DNA of 64,000 nucleotides from Puccinia triticina (Eukaryota > Basidiomycota > Pucciniomycetes > Pucciniales > Pucciniaceae), in NCBI RefSeq assembly GCF_026914185.1, contig NC_070569.1:3906001-3970000 (forward strand). The letters are read 5' to 3'. Shown here piece by piece: positions 1 to 13,883 of the stretch (position 1 is its first letter; the number at the start of each line of letters is the position of its first letter). Position numbers and translations under genes: made by a program. The notes under the pieces are model-generated. The model saw nothing but the letters and a program-made list of their open reading frames with translations, was not told the DNA's origin and did not search any database.

Positions 1-1807
1 AGTGCTCTGCAAATGCAAGAGCAGGAAGGATCACCTGGGGCGTAAACCTATGTGCAGGAGATGCCCCCCTATATATCAAGAGGTCATGATTTCAGAGCAC
101 TTCATCATTGCCTTGGCCAAGGATGGCCTGGCCAGAAAGCCACAATCATGAACATTGCCGGGCTATGGCTGCATAGTTACATACAGCAATTCCTTGCTTT
201 TATGTACGCCACTCTCACTACCCCTGAAGCCTATCAACCCAAGCTAGTGCCACAGAAATCCACAAGGAGCCAACCCGGCAGGGAATTGAGCGCTTTGGGA
301 TTCTTGCCAACTCCCTCTGTGTCAATTTGCCTTGCCTGATACAACCGGCCTTTGTGGCCTTCAATCTAAAGACACTTGCGACCACCACATCTGCAATGCC
401 ATCCGCGCCTGCGACCAATTCCTCTCTGCCGCCAATTTCAACTCGGCACATCCCACTGTTCTTGTCCAGATCTCTCCAAGGGTATCAAGAATTGACCACT
501 TGCTTGGCATCCCAACCAAAAACCCACCCGGCCCATCGACTTGTCCGAGTTTTTGCAGAGGATATAAATCTAAACTAGCTCAGCTCCATTGCCGCTGGCA
601 CGGCCAGCAAGCCTGGAACAGATGCTGCCTTATTATCTTGTCATTAAGTCTCTAGAGGCCTTCAATAGGTTGATCTTGTTGGTTTGGGTAGGGTACAAGA
701 CCTCAGAATGGAGCTAATTCACCCTTTGTCCTGGCAATCCTGTGAATCTGAAGAGGTGCATTACAAGGTTGATGAAAACCTACAGCATCCTCAGAATGCA
801 TTTCTACACACTGAGATCATCAAAGACAATTCTGGAGCCAGTCAGTGTCAAACCCCCAAACTCAAGCATCTTCCAGGGCCACCAATCACCCTGTGATGCT
901 GCAATAACAGTCCATCAGCACTTCCACACGTGCAAGTAGGCTGGGGCAGCAAGCCAGATCACATGATCATCTCAACTGTACAGAGGCAAACTTAACTAAG
1001 CCACCGTCCCTGCTCTGGCGCGGGCAGCTTTTTAGCCAGGGAGAGATGTGCAAGCTTAACCAAACCTCTCTGGAGGAGAGCCCAGCAGGGTCTCTGTCTC
1101 TCAGAGAGGCTTGCCCCCACACCACCAATGCTGGTGTGAGAGCTGATGGGCTTTGGGCCTGACCAAGTCCCATTTTTCCTTTGATCCACTATCCCACATA
1201 CATTTTTGCCCAAAAAGGAAATGAGTAGTGTGGTCTTGTAGGCCAACTTATCGCGCTGGCAGCCATCCAATAATCAGCTTTTTATCCCTCCAGATGGTTT
1301 CTGGAAATCCTTGCAAAATCCCTGCTGAGCTTGAAGTTTCTTTCCAACTCCTGTACACCAGGGCACAGCTGAATTTGGGCTTAGTTTTTGTCTGAACTGG
1401 GGCAGAAGTCCTTACAATTTGATGGTGAATTGTTCAATTACTGAGCAAGAACTATAGACCAATCTAATTTGGAGTGATATGTAACCATTGAATGTGTAAT
1501 ATCATTCAACTCTGTTGAATTCATCTTGAAGTCAAGTTCATGTCAATCCTAACTTAAGTTCTACATTTCAAAATCAGGTAGCTCTTGCATATCCTATTTT
1601 TTTTACATTGGGGTGAACTCCCTTCATCAAATACATATCACACCTGAATCACAACTGCCTAGATTTGGATAAAGAAAATATCAGAAGTGTAAAAAGGTTT
1701 AGTATTCTCACAAGAGCAGGAGAACTGTATTTCAGCTGGGTACAAAAGAGTGACACAGTTCATAAATCTCTTGGCTGCAAATGCCCCTCTGTTCTGAAAA
1801 ATGTGTG
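1..1807. other. Gene-poor left edge, no gene recognised
   Basis: Short reading frames are present but none has a recognisable domain or a convincing exon structure. Around 1050-1120 there is a short dispersed repeat (aagcttaac.aa.cctct followed by GGAG/CTCC pairs and a gtctctgtctc stretch) that recurs near 24450, 38585 and 50010. The rest is AT-rich with nothing I can name. Confidence 0.5.
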
Positions 1808-2390
1808 ATTGGTGTGTGATTTGTCACCCTATTGTACGCGCGTACAATAGGGTGACAAATCATAGTCCATCAGGGCAGTTACAGCTAGTTTTTTCTTAAA
1901 TTTTACCCTCATTTACTTGGCAGAAATCCCCATCTGGTATGAAAAGTGTCCACTTTGTCACCCTATTGTACGCGCGTACAATAGGGTGAAAAATCACACC
2001 CTTTTCAGACCAGAGGAGAATTTTTGCCAATTAAATCAGGGTGACACGGTTTGGAAACAATTCAGCTGGACATGTCCCTCTGGTCTGAAAATTATTTGAT
2101 TTGTCACCCTAGCACAATAGAGTGACAAATCACACACCTTCCAGACCAGAGGGACATGTCCAGATGAATTGTTTCCAAACCGTGTCACCCTGATTTACTT
2201 GCCAAAAATTCACCTCTGGTTTGGAAAGTGTGTGATTTGTCACCCTATTGTGCGCGCATACAAATATTGGGTGACAAATCACACACTTTTCATACCAGAG
2301 GGTGATTTCTGCCAAGTAAATGAGAGTAAAATTTAAGAAAAATTTAGCTGTAACTGCCCTGATGGAATATGATTTGTCACCCTATTGTAC
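1808..2390. repeat. Foldback element with nested palindromes
   Basis: Two arms of about 250 bp (about 1862-2105 and 2118-2372) are imperfect reverse complements around a centre near 2111. Each arm holds further palindromes built on the unit tgtcaccctattgtac, as at 1827-1861, where the unit runs straight into its own reverse complement through gcgc. Because of the symmetry, reading frames at 1917-2099 (plus) and 2130-2315 (minus) encode near-identical 60-residue peptides. These are by-products of the repeat, not genes. The right-hand copy of the terminal palindrome is split by the solo LTR that follows, and its other half lies at about 3310-3336. Confidence 0.8.
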
Positions 2391-3308
2391 GCTGTAGCCG
2401 TTATTCCTGTGTTTGCAGGTGAAAAATTCAAATTTTTATTTGTACTCTCTAAACGCCTCAAGATATCAACAAATGGAATCTACGGCCAAAATAACCTTAG
2501 TCACCCACTGAAACCACCCTCATATCTCTACTGGATCAGAAGATACACAAATAACACCTTTCACACACCAGTCCAGGACATTTCACATAGGAGTTCACAC
2601 CCGGTTTCACACACAACGCAGCTTTAGGATACTGTGCATAGGATATTGAATATTTCATATTGAATTACTTTGTTTCTTTTATTATACTCAACCACAAGTT
2701 GGCCGCTGTTTTCACATTGCATGTGTATGATACTCATGTAACCCCCTAGAAGTTAGACCCCCTCTTAGTTTACTATAAAAGGAGGCCTCTGCCGGCCAGT
2801 TGTTTCCTTCCTCATCCCATCAGGGGACAATCCCCCTCAGATCCTCATGCCATCTGGCTCCCACATCCATCTACCCACCTGTCACAGTTACTTATTACAC
2901 ATACATATCACGGTTACTTGCAATTCACACTCATAGTTGGTTTCACAAGCCTTTCACAAGCCTCTCAGTACTGGGTTCCAATCCTGGTTGAAGCATAGCT
3001 TCCAAACCTTGACCTTCTTTTTTCACTTTATATACCCTCTGCTCAAGGACCTGGGTTCAAGCCCCGTCCAAGTCATCAGTATTTTCTGCCCATTCAGGCA
3101 TCTCATCTGCTCCATAGACACTCAGAATTCTTCACCAAACAATCCAACTATACTCTTCATCTTTGAACATATCCTTATCACTGAATAAAACTGCCAAGCT
3201 TAGCTTGGTGGTCTTGTTTTCTGATATCCAGAAAGGCAGAGTTTTGCACCTCATCCATACCTTTTGCAATTCAGCAAAAGGGTCTCACAAAACTTTTTGA
3301 GTCTTACA
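2391..3308 (+). mobile_element. Solo LTR, copy 1, inserted in the foldback palindrome
   Basis: The segment starts TGTAGCC and ends GAGTCTTACA. It shares internal landmarks with the LTRs at 4584 and 53723: a gtgaaaaatcaaa-like start, a 'cctcaagat' block, a TATA-like 'tataaaagga', 'cttgccaagcttagcttggt', 'aaggcagagtttt gcacct' and 'ttcagcaaaaggg'. It is the most diverged of the four copies. The left flank ends ...attgtacgc and the right flank resumes gcgcgtacaatag..., which together rebuild the palindrome of the surrounding element, so the LTR landed inside it. No internal retrotransposon genes are present, so this is a solo LTR. End coordinates are good to a few bases. Confidence 0.75.
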
Positions 3309-4583
3309 AAGCGCGTACAATAGGGTGACAAATCACACACCAATCATATTCTTTTGAGGTCAGTAAAGGGGGATGAAATGGTTTCAACACCATTCAGATT
3401 GATGTCACCTTCTGGTACAAACAACATGTGAATGGTGCTTTACACTTTATTTAAACTTTGGTTACAGAAAATTTGTGTTCTGTGGTCCAGTTTAGTTACT
3501 ACTGAGTTACAGATGAGTTCCAGCTGAGGTATGCATACCTCATATATAGTTGGATATCATTTCATTTTTGATTATACATATGATGTGGTAGACATTGCAC
3601 TGATTTATGAAAACAATTCAAGGTAAGGCACTCCCTGGGGAGTGCCCCCAAGCTTCCCTGGTGGTAAATCAAGCATACCAATATAGCTATTATGCATCCA
3701 TTGTCCAAAAATATACATCTTGATTTAATTACAAGCAGAAAATACTGCTTCCATGCACTTACTACAGATGTAGAAGTGTACAATCAATCCCAGAATCTTT
3801 GAAGCATGATGTTACAAGCTTTGTAACTTCAAGACCGTTCAAGTTAAAATATGTGGCCTATGTCGGATTGAAGGCAAGATTAAGGGCTTCACTTTGGCAC
3901 CTGGTTGGCCCATTTTGCTCACAGAATGCTATGATGGTGTGGTTTCAAAGTCTGACACCAGCCAAAGGGGTCGAGGTGGTCCTCAGTGTTCACACAAAAA
4001 TTTCCCCCTTTACTCCCAAGTCCCTCCTTTGGAGGCTCACACTTTGCCCAAGGGGCACCAGCCTTCCAAATCAGAAGGGATGACTGACTAAGTTGAAGAG
4101 ATGTGTAGCACTGTGATCTCTCCCGTGTGGAGGGGGCTTATGAATTATTGGCACATTTTGGTGTGAGAGCATTTACCACTTTTGGTGGTGAAGGATGTTA
4201 TTCCTCCACAGCGCTCCCAGTATCAACCAATTCCATGATTGCTCCTGACCATGTGAGCTTGAACACATTCTTGTTGATCCTGTCTGCTCAGAATCCCTAT
4301 ATTCCATCTCCATGATGCCCAATAAGCTTTCCAATTTTTGGATTTTGGGTTTTTCCGCTGGCTGGAAGTGGTCAGTTACCTTGACTTCCGGGTACCAAAA
4401 TCCTGGGTGCAAAAAGGAAAAAAAAAAAAAAGATAAAGGACCGACAAGACTTGAAGAAGTGGCTGATTTTCAAAAAAAAATACAAAAATAGTAGGAGAGA
4501 AAATGAGCAGACTAAAAGATATCCAAGATGCCAGCACTGAGCTGGGATAGAATAAAAAGATCATTACACGTGAGAGTTAGCGG
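3309..4583. other. Intergenic DNA, no gene recognised
   Basis: The first about 45 bases are the displaced half of the foldback palindrome (gcgcgtacaatagggtgaca). The remainder is AT-rich with short open frames that show no domain. An A-rich run lies near 4411-4432. Confidence 0.5.
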
Positions 4584-5512
4584 TGTGGTAGATGGAAAAG
4601 TGAAAAATCAAAAGTTTTTTCTCATACATAGATTTACCCATACAAGGCCTCAAGATACCCCCAAATGGACCTCAGAAATGGATTCTACGGCCAATCTTAC
4701 CCCTAGTCACCACTGAAGGTGTCACTGGGGCCCCTCTGGATTGGAACCTACACTTCTTTGGACACTGAACACCCATCACATGTTCAACATACCCAGTCAC
4801 CAACCTGTCACAAGCCTCAATTCAAGGATCACAGCATTATGCTTATACACATCACAGGATACAAACATACATCTCCCCATCAGAGTACAGTCATTACATA
4901 TTATCAAGTACTCTTCTATTTCCATATTATGACATCATCACACACTGACTCTGCAGCCTCAGACTTCATTTATGCACCCCCTGCATCTACCTGTCAACAT
5001 GCAGGCTACTGTCACTTTATGCAGCCTTCATGCAACTCTACTGCATTCTTCTGACATCATTTATGTACCCTTGACATATTATGACATCATTTGTATCTGC
5101 TCCCACCAGCTAAAATCCCTCACACTGTTGTCTAGATTAGTTGAAACCCTAACCCACAAGCCCTCTGGGGCTCCACTTTTGTCTATATAAGGAGCTCTCT
5201 CCTCCCCAGTTGTCAGCTCCTCAGCTCAGTACTCACCAGTTATTTACACACCACCTTCACACTTACCATCACATCTATACCTCACCACAACCCTCATATT
5301 TGCAAATAACTACTGAAATCACTCTTAACTCACACATACCTGTCATTGAACCACGTCATCTGGAAGAAGACCAGACCTATCACCTGATTGGAACTTGCCA
5401 ATCTTAGCTTGGTGGGTCTTGTTTATCTGATAGCAGAAGGGCAGAGTTTTGCACCTCCATCATCCCCTTCACCATTCAGCAAAAGGATTTCACAGCCACT
5501 TTGAGTCTTACA
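4584..5512 (+). mobile_element. Solo LTR, copy 2
   Basis: A 929-bp segment runs from TGTGGTAGATGG to GAGTCTTACA and is flanked by the short direct repeat agcgg (4579-4583 and 5512-5516; the last A may belong to either LTR or duplication). A TATA-like 'tctatataaggagctctctc' at about 5181-5200 and the trailing 'cttgccaatcttagcttggt' block are shared with the copies at 53723 and 54750. No gag or pol lies beside it. Short open frames inside it are repeat sequence. Confidence 0.85.
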
Positions 5513-5732
5513 GCGGAGAATTGGAAACCAAGAAATTCCTGGTTATTTTTGAGATTCCCTCACACCAACTACTTATGTACTTTTATTCATGAGCCCTACT
5601 TGCACTACACAAATCACAGTGCTTGCAGGCTTTGTTACGCTTGGCATAGCGGGTATCAGCAGCATAAGCAGCAAGGGGTAGTGAAGTAGTCAAGCTTACC
5701 AACTCGCCTGATAGCATTCATAATCCACATGT

Positions 5733-6020
5733 TCACTTGCACAAAGCTGCCTTGTAGGTTTTGTACCCCCACATAACTTGCACAAGCTGCCTTGTAGGGT
5801 TTGGGCCACAAAAAAAACTTGCAAAAAGCTGCCTTGCAGGTTTTGCGCCCCCACAAAACCTGCACAAAGCTGCCTTGCAGGTTTTGCGCCCGCATAAAAC
5901 TTGCACAAAGCCACCATGCAGGATTCAAGCCCCCAAGTTACTTGCACAATCCGCCTTGCAGGTTTTGGGCCACCACAAAACTTGCACAAGCTGCCTTGCA
6001 GGTTTTGCACCCCCACAAAC
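5733..6020. repeat. Minisatellite, about 41-bp unit, about 7 copies
   Basis: Tandem units read acttgcacaaagctgccttg followed by caggttttgcgcccccacaaa, with small length changes between copies. Both strands stay open for about 100 codons, producing overlapping pseudo-reading frames (for example 5696-6091 minus) made of repeated 13-14 residue blocks. I regard these as non-genic. Confidence 0.85.
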
Positions 6021-6384
6021 CAGCTCCACAAATTTCTGGAAACAATCCTTGGGAAACCTTGATGAATAGTGTTCTGAAAATGGGTAGTCAAACCATCCTA
6101 ATGACAACTTTTCCAAAAGTATCCTAAGGACCATTTTTGACAAGATCAAAATGAATCCTTAGGATGCTGTTGGTTCGGATGGGTCCTCAGTGTGAGGGCA
6201 TCCTTGGGACCAATCCCAACATGAGTGTCCTCAGGACAGGTTGAAGCTGTCCCAGGGTTAATTTTCATTAAAAGCATCCTTGGGACAGGCCCAAACCTTA
6301 GATACAGGTCCTGTGATGTAGTGCATACAGGGCAGTGAAACCTCTCCCACATACATGACTTGTTTTTGCAGGTGGTGGATATTA

Positions 6385-6573
6385 GGGGGTTTCAAACATG
6401 GTGCAGGTCCTGTTTTAGGAACCCCCAATTCACAAAATCAGGGCACCTGCAACACACCCACCCAATTTTACCCAAAAAACATACAGAAATAATTTGAAAA
6501 TTCATTTTTCAGGAACTTTGTTTTCCTGAATTGGGGTTCCTGAACTGGTACCTGCACCATGTTTGAAACCCCC
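6385..6573. mobile_element. MITE with terminal inverted repeats (GGGGGTTTCAAACATGG family)
   Basis: About 26-bp inverted termini GGGGGTTTCAAACATGGTGC and its complement bound 189 bp with no coding capacity. The flanks allow either a TA duplication (6383-6384 and 6574-6575) or ATT with the element starting one base earlier. Related left ends lie near 44640, 53480 and 63207, and a diverged relative at 39924-40075. Confidence 0.8.
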
Positions 6574-7387
6574 TATTGAGACTGAATCATTTGAAATCAT
6601 AATCAAAGATTTTTGTGATGGTGTTGAACCCTTTTTTAAACAACCCAAACAATAAAAACCAATTTTCAGATAAAACAAAGTGGACTAAATCAATTAAGAA
6701 TAATGCAAGTCCCATTATTATGATCAACTTAGATCAAAGCAGAGATCAAGGGGATTCAGAGCTTCTTCCCATAACCACAACTAAGGTACAAAGCACCAAC
6801 AATAATAAACTTGCAGCTTCTTCCTATTACACAATTCAATATTTATTCTTTCCAATTTTTGTGCCAAAAAGTAACCATGGTTTTACATTGTCTCATTTTC
6901 ACAGTTTGTATCTTGGTCACAGTCAAACTGAGAAGTATGAACTGGATTGTCTTAGTTCCCAACATAATGATGCCAGCTAGCCATATATAAAGATTGGCTG
7001 AGTTTATGAAGTCTATTGATTTGGTTCCATGATGCGTGTACATAAGAATAATACATTATGTTTTATAGGTCCAGAGAGGGGACAAGAGACGAAAAGAAAA
7101 AGCCAGATCACACACACAAAAAGAAAGGATGGATGTTGCTCAGATCGAAAAATCATAAACCAATCCCGTTAGAGAGAAGGCCACTGATGCCAGAAGTGTG
7201 GCAGAAGGATATGGAAAAAGGTGTCGAAAGTGGAAGGATTTTTTACGGTCGTCACTGAGATGCATTTTGAAAAATCATTACAAAATACTCGGGCGAGAAC
7301 AGTCAAGCTGTTTAGAAAGACTGGAAGAACGAGTTCCCGAAAGACTCTAGGCTTTGAGCAGTTTGAGGAGTGGGAAGGGTGAACCGA
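6574..7387. other. AT-rich spacer, no gene recognised
   Basis: Short frames only. A frame at 6615-6980 is low-complexity and Asn/Ser-rich with no recognisable motif. The last part is 3' flank of the minus-strand ArfGAP gene. Confidence 0.4.
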
Positions 7388-8826
<1,439 letters not shown>

Positions 8827-9171
8827 TCTTGGTCTGGTTGGAGTGGAGGTACAAAGAACGGGCAAGACGGAGACCACTGGTCGATTTCTGATGCAAAACC
8901 CCCGGGGTATGATGACGCCGGTCGGGAGGAGCGTTATCCGGGGGCCGCATTCATAAAGTTCTTTATTCGTGACACATGCAGCAACTCACATGTCACGTAC
9001 AACGCAGACGATCAGTAGGACCGAGGGGGTTGTTAACAGGCCTCGACCCCGAACCCTATACCCCCGGTAGACAGTATCTGCCGAGGCTCGAGCGGTCAAC
9101 AGGGCGCGACGCAGCACCACTTGTCTCTGACCAGCTTCTCTTGACGACATCCAAGGATAGATCATTCCGAT
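8827..9171. promoter_or_regulatory. Divergent promoter region, ArfGAP / RSC7-like
   Basis: The 345 bp between the two start codons must hold both promoters, since neither gene has other upstream space. I see no clear TATA box or named site. The call rests on gene geometry only. Confidence 0.5.
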
Positions 9172-11959
9172 ATGAATCGCCCGCTTCCTTTCACGCATCC
9201 AGGTCAGCATCCCTTATTCATCAATTCTCCGTCATTTTGACTGATCAGACTTGACATTTGAACCGAAAAAAGATTTGCAACAGTATACCTACGCGTTCCA
9301 GCAAGGACAGGAACAAGGCGAATATGATGAAGAGGATGGAAGTCAAGAAGATGATGAAGGCGAAGAAGAAGGCGATGGAGAGGAAGACGAAGGTGAAGAA
9401 GAAGTAGCCGAGGTAGAGGATGGGATAAATGAGGGCGAAGAAGAAGAGGAGGATGAAGAGGAAGAGGAGGAAGAGGAAGAGGAGGAAGAGGAAGAGGAAG
9501 AAGAAGAGGAAGAGGAGGAAGTGGAAGAACGAGGACCCAGTACTTTACCCGATCCAGCTGCTCATCAAATGACATTTGCTCTAGTGCAGAAACCAATGAC
9601 CGTTCGACAAAGAAAGGAATTGGAGAAAATCGCCAGGCAGCAGGAGCGTCAGCGGAAGAAAGAACTGAAGGAACGAGAGAAGGCAGAAAGGCTAGCGAAA
9701 AGGGAGCAAGAAAAATTAGCGCGGATCGCCAAGAAGGAACAACTACTGCTCCAGTCCAAGGCAGCTAAGAAAGCCAAAGCAACGCTGGATGGCGATCAAC
9801 GCGCCTGGAGTATCGGTAGACCAATGAAGACAACCGGTTCATCCTCCCAACTATTAACCACTCGTAAAATCAAAGTTGACAGTCGAATCGAGACCGTAAG
9901 AAGACTCATCACTCATGCCGAAAACGGCGAGCTGCATATCCACCCATCAGGAGCTGCCCTTGATCCATCTGGCAACACGCGGTGGTGCGAGACGAAAGTC
10001 CATCAAGGTGTCACTTACTTAGTCGAAGATGATGAACTAACCCTTCCCAGCGACCCTAAAGGTGACACGAAAGTCACTCCAGAAGGCGTCTTACTAGGCG
10101 GTAAGTCTAGCGCTTTAGCCATCCCGAAACTCACTTGCTTCCATCGATCTGAGCTAATATTTCTCCCCCTTCATTTCGTACAGGTCGGCAGTATAAAATT
10201 CCGACGTTTACTTCCAAAGATAGGGCAAATCACAACAAGCACTTCGTGCTGTCTATTGATGCTGCGAGAGCTGCAGGCTACCGAGATTCGTTGTATTTTT
10301 TTCGGCGGAATCCTTTGATTCAAAAGCTCCCGTGAGCCATAATGCTGAATTTTCACTTGCGCTTCCTTGGTTCATCAGCGGAAGTATCTCATTGCCTGAA
10401 ACCCTTTGTCTTAGTTGTACCCAGCTGGAAAAGGACGAGCTGATATGCGCTGGCTTTCTATCCGGAAACCTCAAGTCACGAGCTGTGACCATGTGTTCTG
10501 CAAGGAACGCCTTCAAAGTCATGGGTGCACGCTTTTTAAAAGGTTTGGCAGTCTCAATCATTGGATTTACCCTCAAGCCCCCCAAAAGCAATTCACGGAC
10601 TGATTGACTTGGCTTTCATTCGGATAATCGACCAATATGACGGTTTAAGATGGTAGACATGTGGTTGACGACTATTATGAGGATGCGGCTTTAGCCAGTG
10701 GGGCAAACTCAGGAGAAATCGCCCTCGCCGATGGGTCTGAGCCACAGGACAGAGCGGCGTCCAATTCAGCCCCTGGTCAACCTGGAGATCCCTCCGCCCT
10801 ACCCGATATGCCGGAGAGTACGACGCGACTGCCCTGCCAAAGTGCATTTCGCCTAGCGCTGAATCGCGTTAACCCCTCCGCGGCTGGTTCGGCTTCTTTG
10901 GGACTCAAGACAATATTTGGTGGTGATGGAAAGGCTCCTTCGATCGCGATCCCCAACGATTCAAAGGAACGAAGGCGTCGGATGGCTAGTCATCTGACTG
11001 CGAAGAACTGGATGATACATTATTGCCGCGCTATCAGTGAGATGAACCGACACCTTCGTGGGATCAGAAATGAGCGCATGGTGCCTTTCCCAAAGTACCC
11101 ATCAATCGCGCGTCTGGCTGCAGATCCCTCAACTAATGGAGCGATTGGGACACTAGCCAATAATGCAGTAGAGGAAGAGATGGAGTGGAGAGAGGTCGAA
11201 GTCGAGATGCGCTTGAACACTGACGGAAAGATTATGGAGCCTGGCGAGGAGATGGACACGAAGGAAGAGCCGGATGACGATGACGACAATAATTCTAATG
11301 CCGGAGGTCCGTCGGCTTCTGCGCCTGAGCCAGCTCAAGTTTTTTCCCGAATCACCAATCCTCTCCCACCTTCATCGATCATTACCATCTATGGGGTGAA
11401 AAACTCATCGACATCTCAAGAGCAGACCAACACAGGAGAAGGCACTCCGGGACAAGGAGGGGGTGGGGCCGATTCGTCTAGGGTGGGTGGCTCTGGCCTG
11501 CACCCAGCTCGGGCACGTTCTCCGCACAAACGACCCTTCAAATTGCGCGGAAAGAAATCTCAGAATGATTGGTGGACGACGACGACTAGAGTGCTTGAGC
11601 AAAGACCCAAGCAACCCGTTATGGGTCTATTAGACGTCCACACCGGTCAGCCTCACGTTCGACAGGATACACAATCCACGATGGCCATCTGGGAGACGGC
11701 GGACGATCTTGACGATTGGACGAGATGTAACAAACGCCAGAAGTTAAACGGATCGCAAATTGATCCTCAAGCCGGCTATGATCCCTCATTGCTGGAGTCC
11801 AGGACGATCATGAACGGGCCTGGAATCGGCAGACCTGGATTAAGCTCAGTTAACGATACTATCTTGATTGAAACCATATTCGACGATGAATTAACTCGAC
11901 CCAAATACGAATTATTGCCAGGCATGTGGGACTTCAGGTCTATAGATCCTCAAGCATGA
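9172..11959 (+). CDS. RSC7: RSC7/SWP82-type chromatin-remodelling subunit (NPL6 family)
   Basis: Likely a nuclear subunit of a SWI/SNF or RSC complex. Five exons fit phase and splice signals: 9172-9202, 9249-10100, 10184-10331, 10415-10542 and 10650-11959. The protein starts MNRPLPFTHPDLTF. It then has a run of about 80 mostly Glu/Asp residues (about 9325-9530) and a basic Lys/Arg/Glu coiled-coil-like stretch. The family core follows, spread over exons 2-5: VTPEGVLLGGRQYKIPTF, AARAAGYRDSLYFFRRN, EKDELI, FKVMGARFLKDGRHVVDDYY. The C-terminal part is low-complexity and ends RSIDPQA. The core order and the splice-restored GRxVxDDYY signature make the family assignment firm. The exact complex (RSC or SWI/SNF) cannot be told from sequence alone. 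Confidence 0.88.
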
Positions 11960-12663
11960 CTGAAAGTGGCAAAAATAAGTCATGTTAAATGCATAATGAA
12001 CGTGTTGATCTTTATGCATCATTTGCCAATGAAAAAAGCTGTTACAAATAATGAAATGCAAATGTTAACCCACTACTTCGTCGTTCCCTTCGATGAGAAT
12101 GGCGGGAAGGTAGAAGGACCTTCTATCTTCTCATCAGAGAAAACATTGCGGCAAGCGGGTATACCTTGTATCATTTTGCTCGCCGGGATGAATAACCTTC
12201 AACGAATAGGGGCAGGGACATTGTACCTTCTCCTGCGAGAGGGCATTCAAGAAAATGTACCAGCCTGTTGGCGAGGTTTTCTTCGGTGAGAAGGTACGAG
12301 GTCCCTGCAATAGGTGGTTTCAAAGTTACTGGATCCTGCGTCCAGAGGCGAAATCAAGGAAATAAAAACCCCGCAAAATTCGGTCCCTGAAGTCAACAAG
12401 TTTCCCTAGGAGAAAATGTGACAGCAAATTCAGATCACCCAAGATCGTTTGCTACACTTGTTTGCATCCCCAACCGGGGACAGTCGGTCATGTGGGCCGA
12501 GCGCTGTTAGCACCCGCGGTGAAGACGCTCAAGGCGCGCTCTTGGGGCGCTCGATCGGGCGTTTCATTCTTAATTTCCAGCCACGACTTCGCTCGATCGG
12601 GCGTTTCATTCCAGCCACGACTTGATAAGAAAGTCTCACCATCGACCACAAAACGTATCATCA
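11960..12663. other. Intergenic, RSC7-like 3' flank and HMG gene 5' flank
   Basis: About 12110-12310 contains several GGTAC/GAGAAG inverted segments (gaaggaccttctatcttctc, gtaccttctcctgcgagagg) that could fold. At 12549-12625 an imperfect direct repeat of gctcgatcgggcgtttcatt plus 'ccagccacgactt' occurs twice in front of the HMG gene. Its role is unknown. Confidence 0.45.
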
Positions 12664-13883
12664 ATGTCATTGTTATTTCTACGATCCCGCACCCCATGGA
12701 GCCTGAAGGCCTTCCCTTTAGGTCTCGCGAATCGTGTGGTGATATTGGCCCACCCTCGGCTTTCTTCTTCGAAATCTGGCCTCGCAGACAAGGCACCAAA
12801 AACGCAGCCGAGCGAAGGCAAACCACCATCGAAGAGAAGCAGCGCCATCAAGACTACAGATAAACCCCCGGCCAGTAAGTTTTTTGAATATTCTTTGCCC
12901 TGCGGGCTAGCTAGACGCTCATTCTTTTCACTTGCTGAACCTTTTAGAAGCACGACCCAGGAAATTGGTACCACCTAAGAGAGCGATGAACGTCATGCAA
13001 TTAGTCACAGAAGATGTGATGGCTGTTAGTCTTTCATTTTTACTCCTTATATTTCGGGCTGTCGATCTTAATATCCATCCAATCGTGATAGTCATGCGAA
13101 CTCAACCCTCTAGGCTGACTGCTGTTATGATGATTATCAACCAGGAACTTAAACAAAAATGTGGCAAATTAACCCAGCAGGATGCCAGACAATGCTTCAG
13201 CATTGCTGCTGAAAGATACAGATCATTGAGTGATGCTGAAAAGAAGGTACGTCGTTAATATTTCGGTCCAAGTCTTTCATGAGAAGCTCAGAGTGCATCT
13301 ACTTTGCCAATCGTGTAACTGGACCTGTGCTCTCATGTCGCTCAATTATGTGATGTTTAACTTGATCGTGTTTTTTTAGAATTATCTTGCTCGGCTAGAC
13401 CAAAGACGTGATATATATGAAATCGAAATGCGTGATTTCCTCGACTCTTTGACAGCAAATGATTATATCAACCAAAACGAGTACATACTTCGGCGAAAGG
13501 CCGAGGGACGTTCGACCGGTAGGAAAGGTATTCCAAGGTTGGACCCCAATGCGCCTAAAAGACCATTGAATGGCTTCATGATCTTCTGTGGGGAGGTGCG
13601 ATCAAATCCTTCGAAGTTTCCGGACCTTACTGAGCAGATTCGGTCCTCGGAAAAAGACTCTAATTCACCTGTCGTCGAAGGATCGAAAATTATGGCCCAG
13701 TACTGGAAATCTATGCCAGAGGATATCAAACAAGTCCGCCCGCCTTCATTTCTTCGTCACCCTGTTCATGACTGACGTGGATCTTGAACGTTTTAGCAAT
13801 ATGTCATAGAAGGTCAGAGAAGACGCGACCTATACAAGCAGGAAAAGGCGGAGTACGATGCACAACTCAAAAAGCACTCCTGA
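12664..13883 (+). CDS. Mitochondrial two-HMG-box DNA-binding protein (TFAM/Abf2-like)
   Basis: Probably packages or maintains mitochondrial DNA. Exons: 12664-12874, 12948-13024, 13145-13246, 13380-13733, 13797-13883. The N-terminus (MSLLFLRSRTPWSLKAF...) is basic and hydrophobic with no acidic residue for over 30 positions, as in a mitochondrial targeting peptide. HMG box 1 runs from PPKRAMNVMQLVTEDVMA through LTQQDARQCFSIAAERYRS to YLARLDQRRDIY. Box 2 runs from DPNAPKRPLNGFMIFCGE through IMAQYWKSMPEDIKQQYV to QRRRDLYKQEKAEYDAQL. The protein stops right after box 2. The 13025-13144 intron also lacks a stop in frame, so a retained form would add a hydrophobic insert; splicing gives the better HMG fold. 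Family is firm; mitochondrial location is inferred from the leader. Confidence 0.82.

Noticed and set aside
1917..2315. Two similar 60-residue frames on opposite strands with Cys pairs
   Set aside because: They are mirror copies produced by the foldback arms, not independent genes.
2960..3075. GGTTC(C/A)A-containing words resembling tRNA B boxes
   Set aside because: No cloverleaf could be drawn; they are inside a solo LTR.
5696..6127. Overlapping 90-130 codon frames on both strands
   Set aside because: Generated by a 41-bp minisatellite; peptide is a simple repeat.
9204..9596. 130-codon Pro/Leu-rich frame on the minus strand
   Set aside because: Antisense of the Glu-rich run in the RSC7-like exon.
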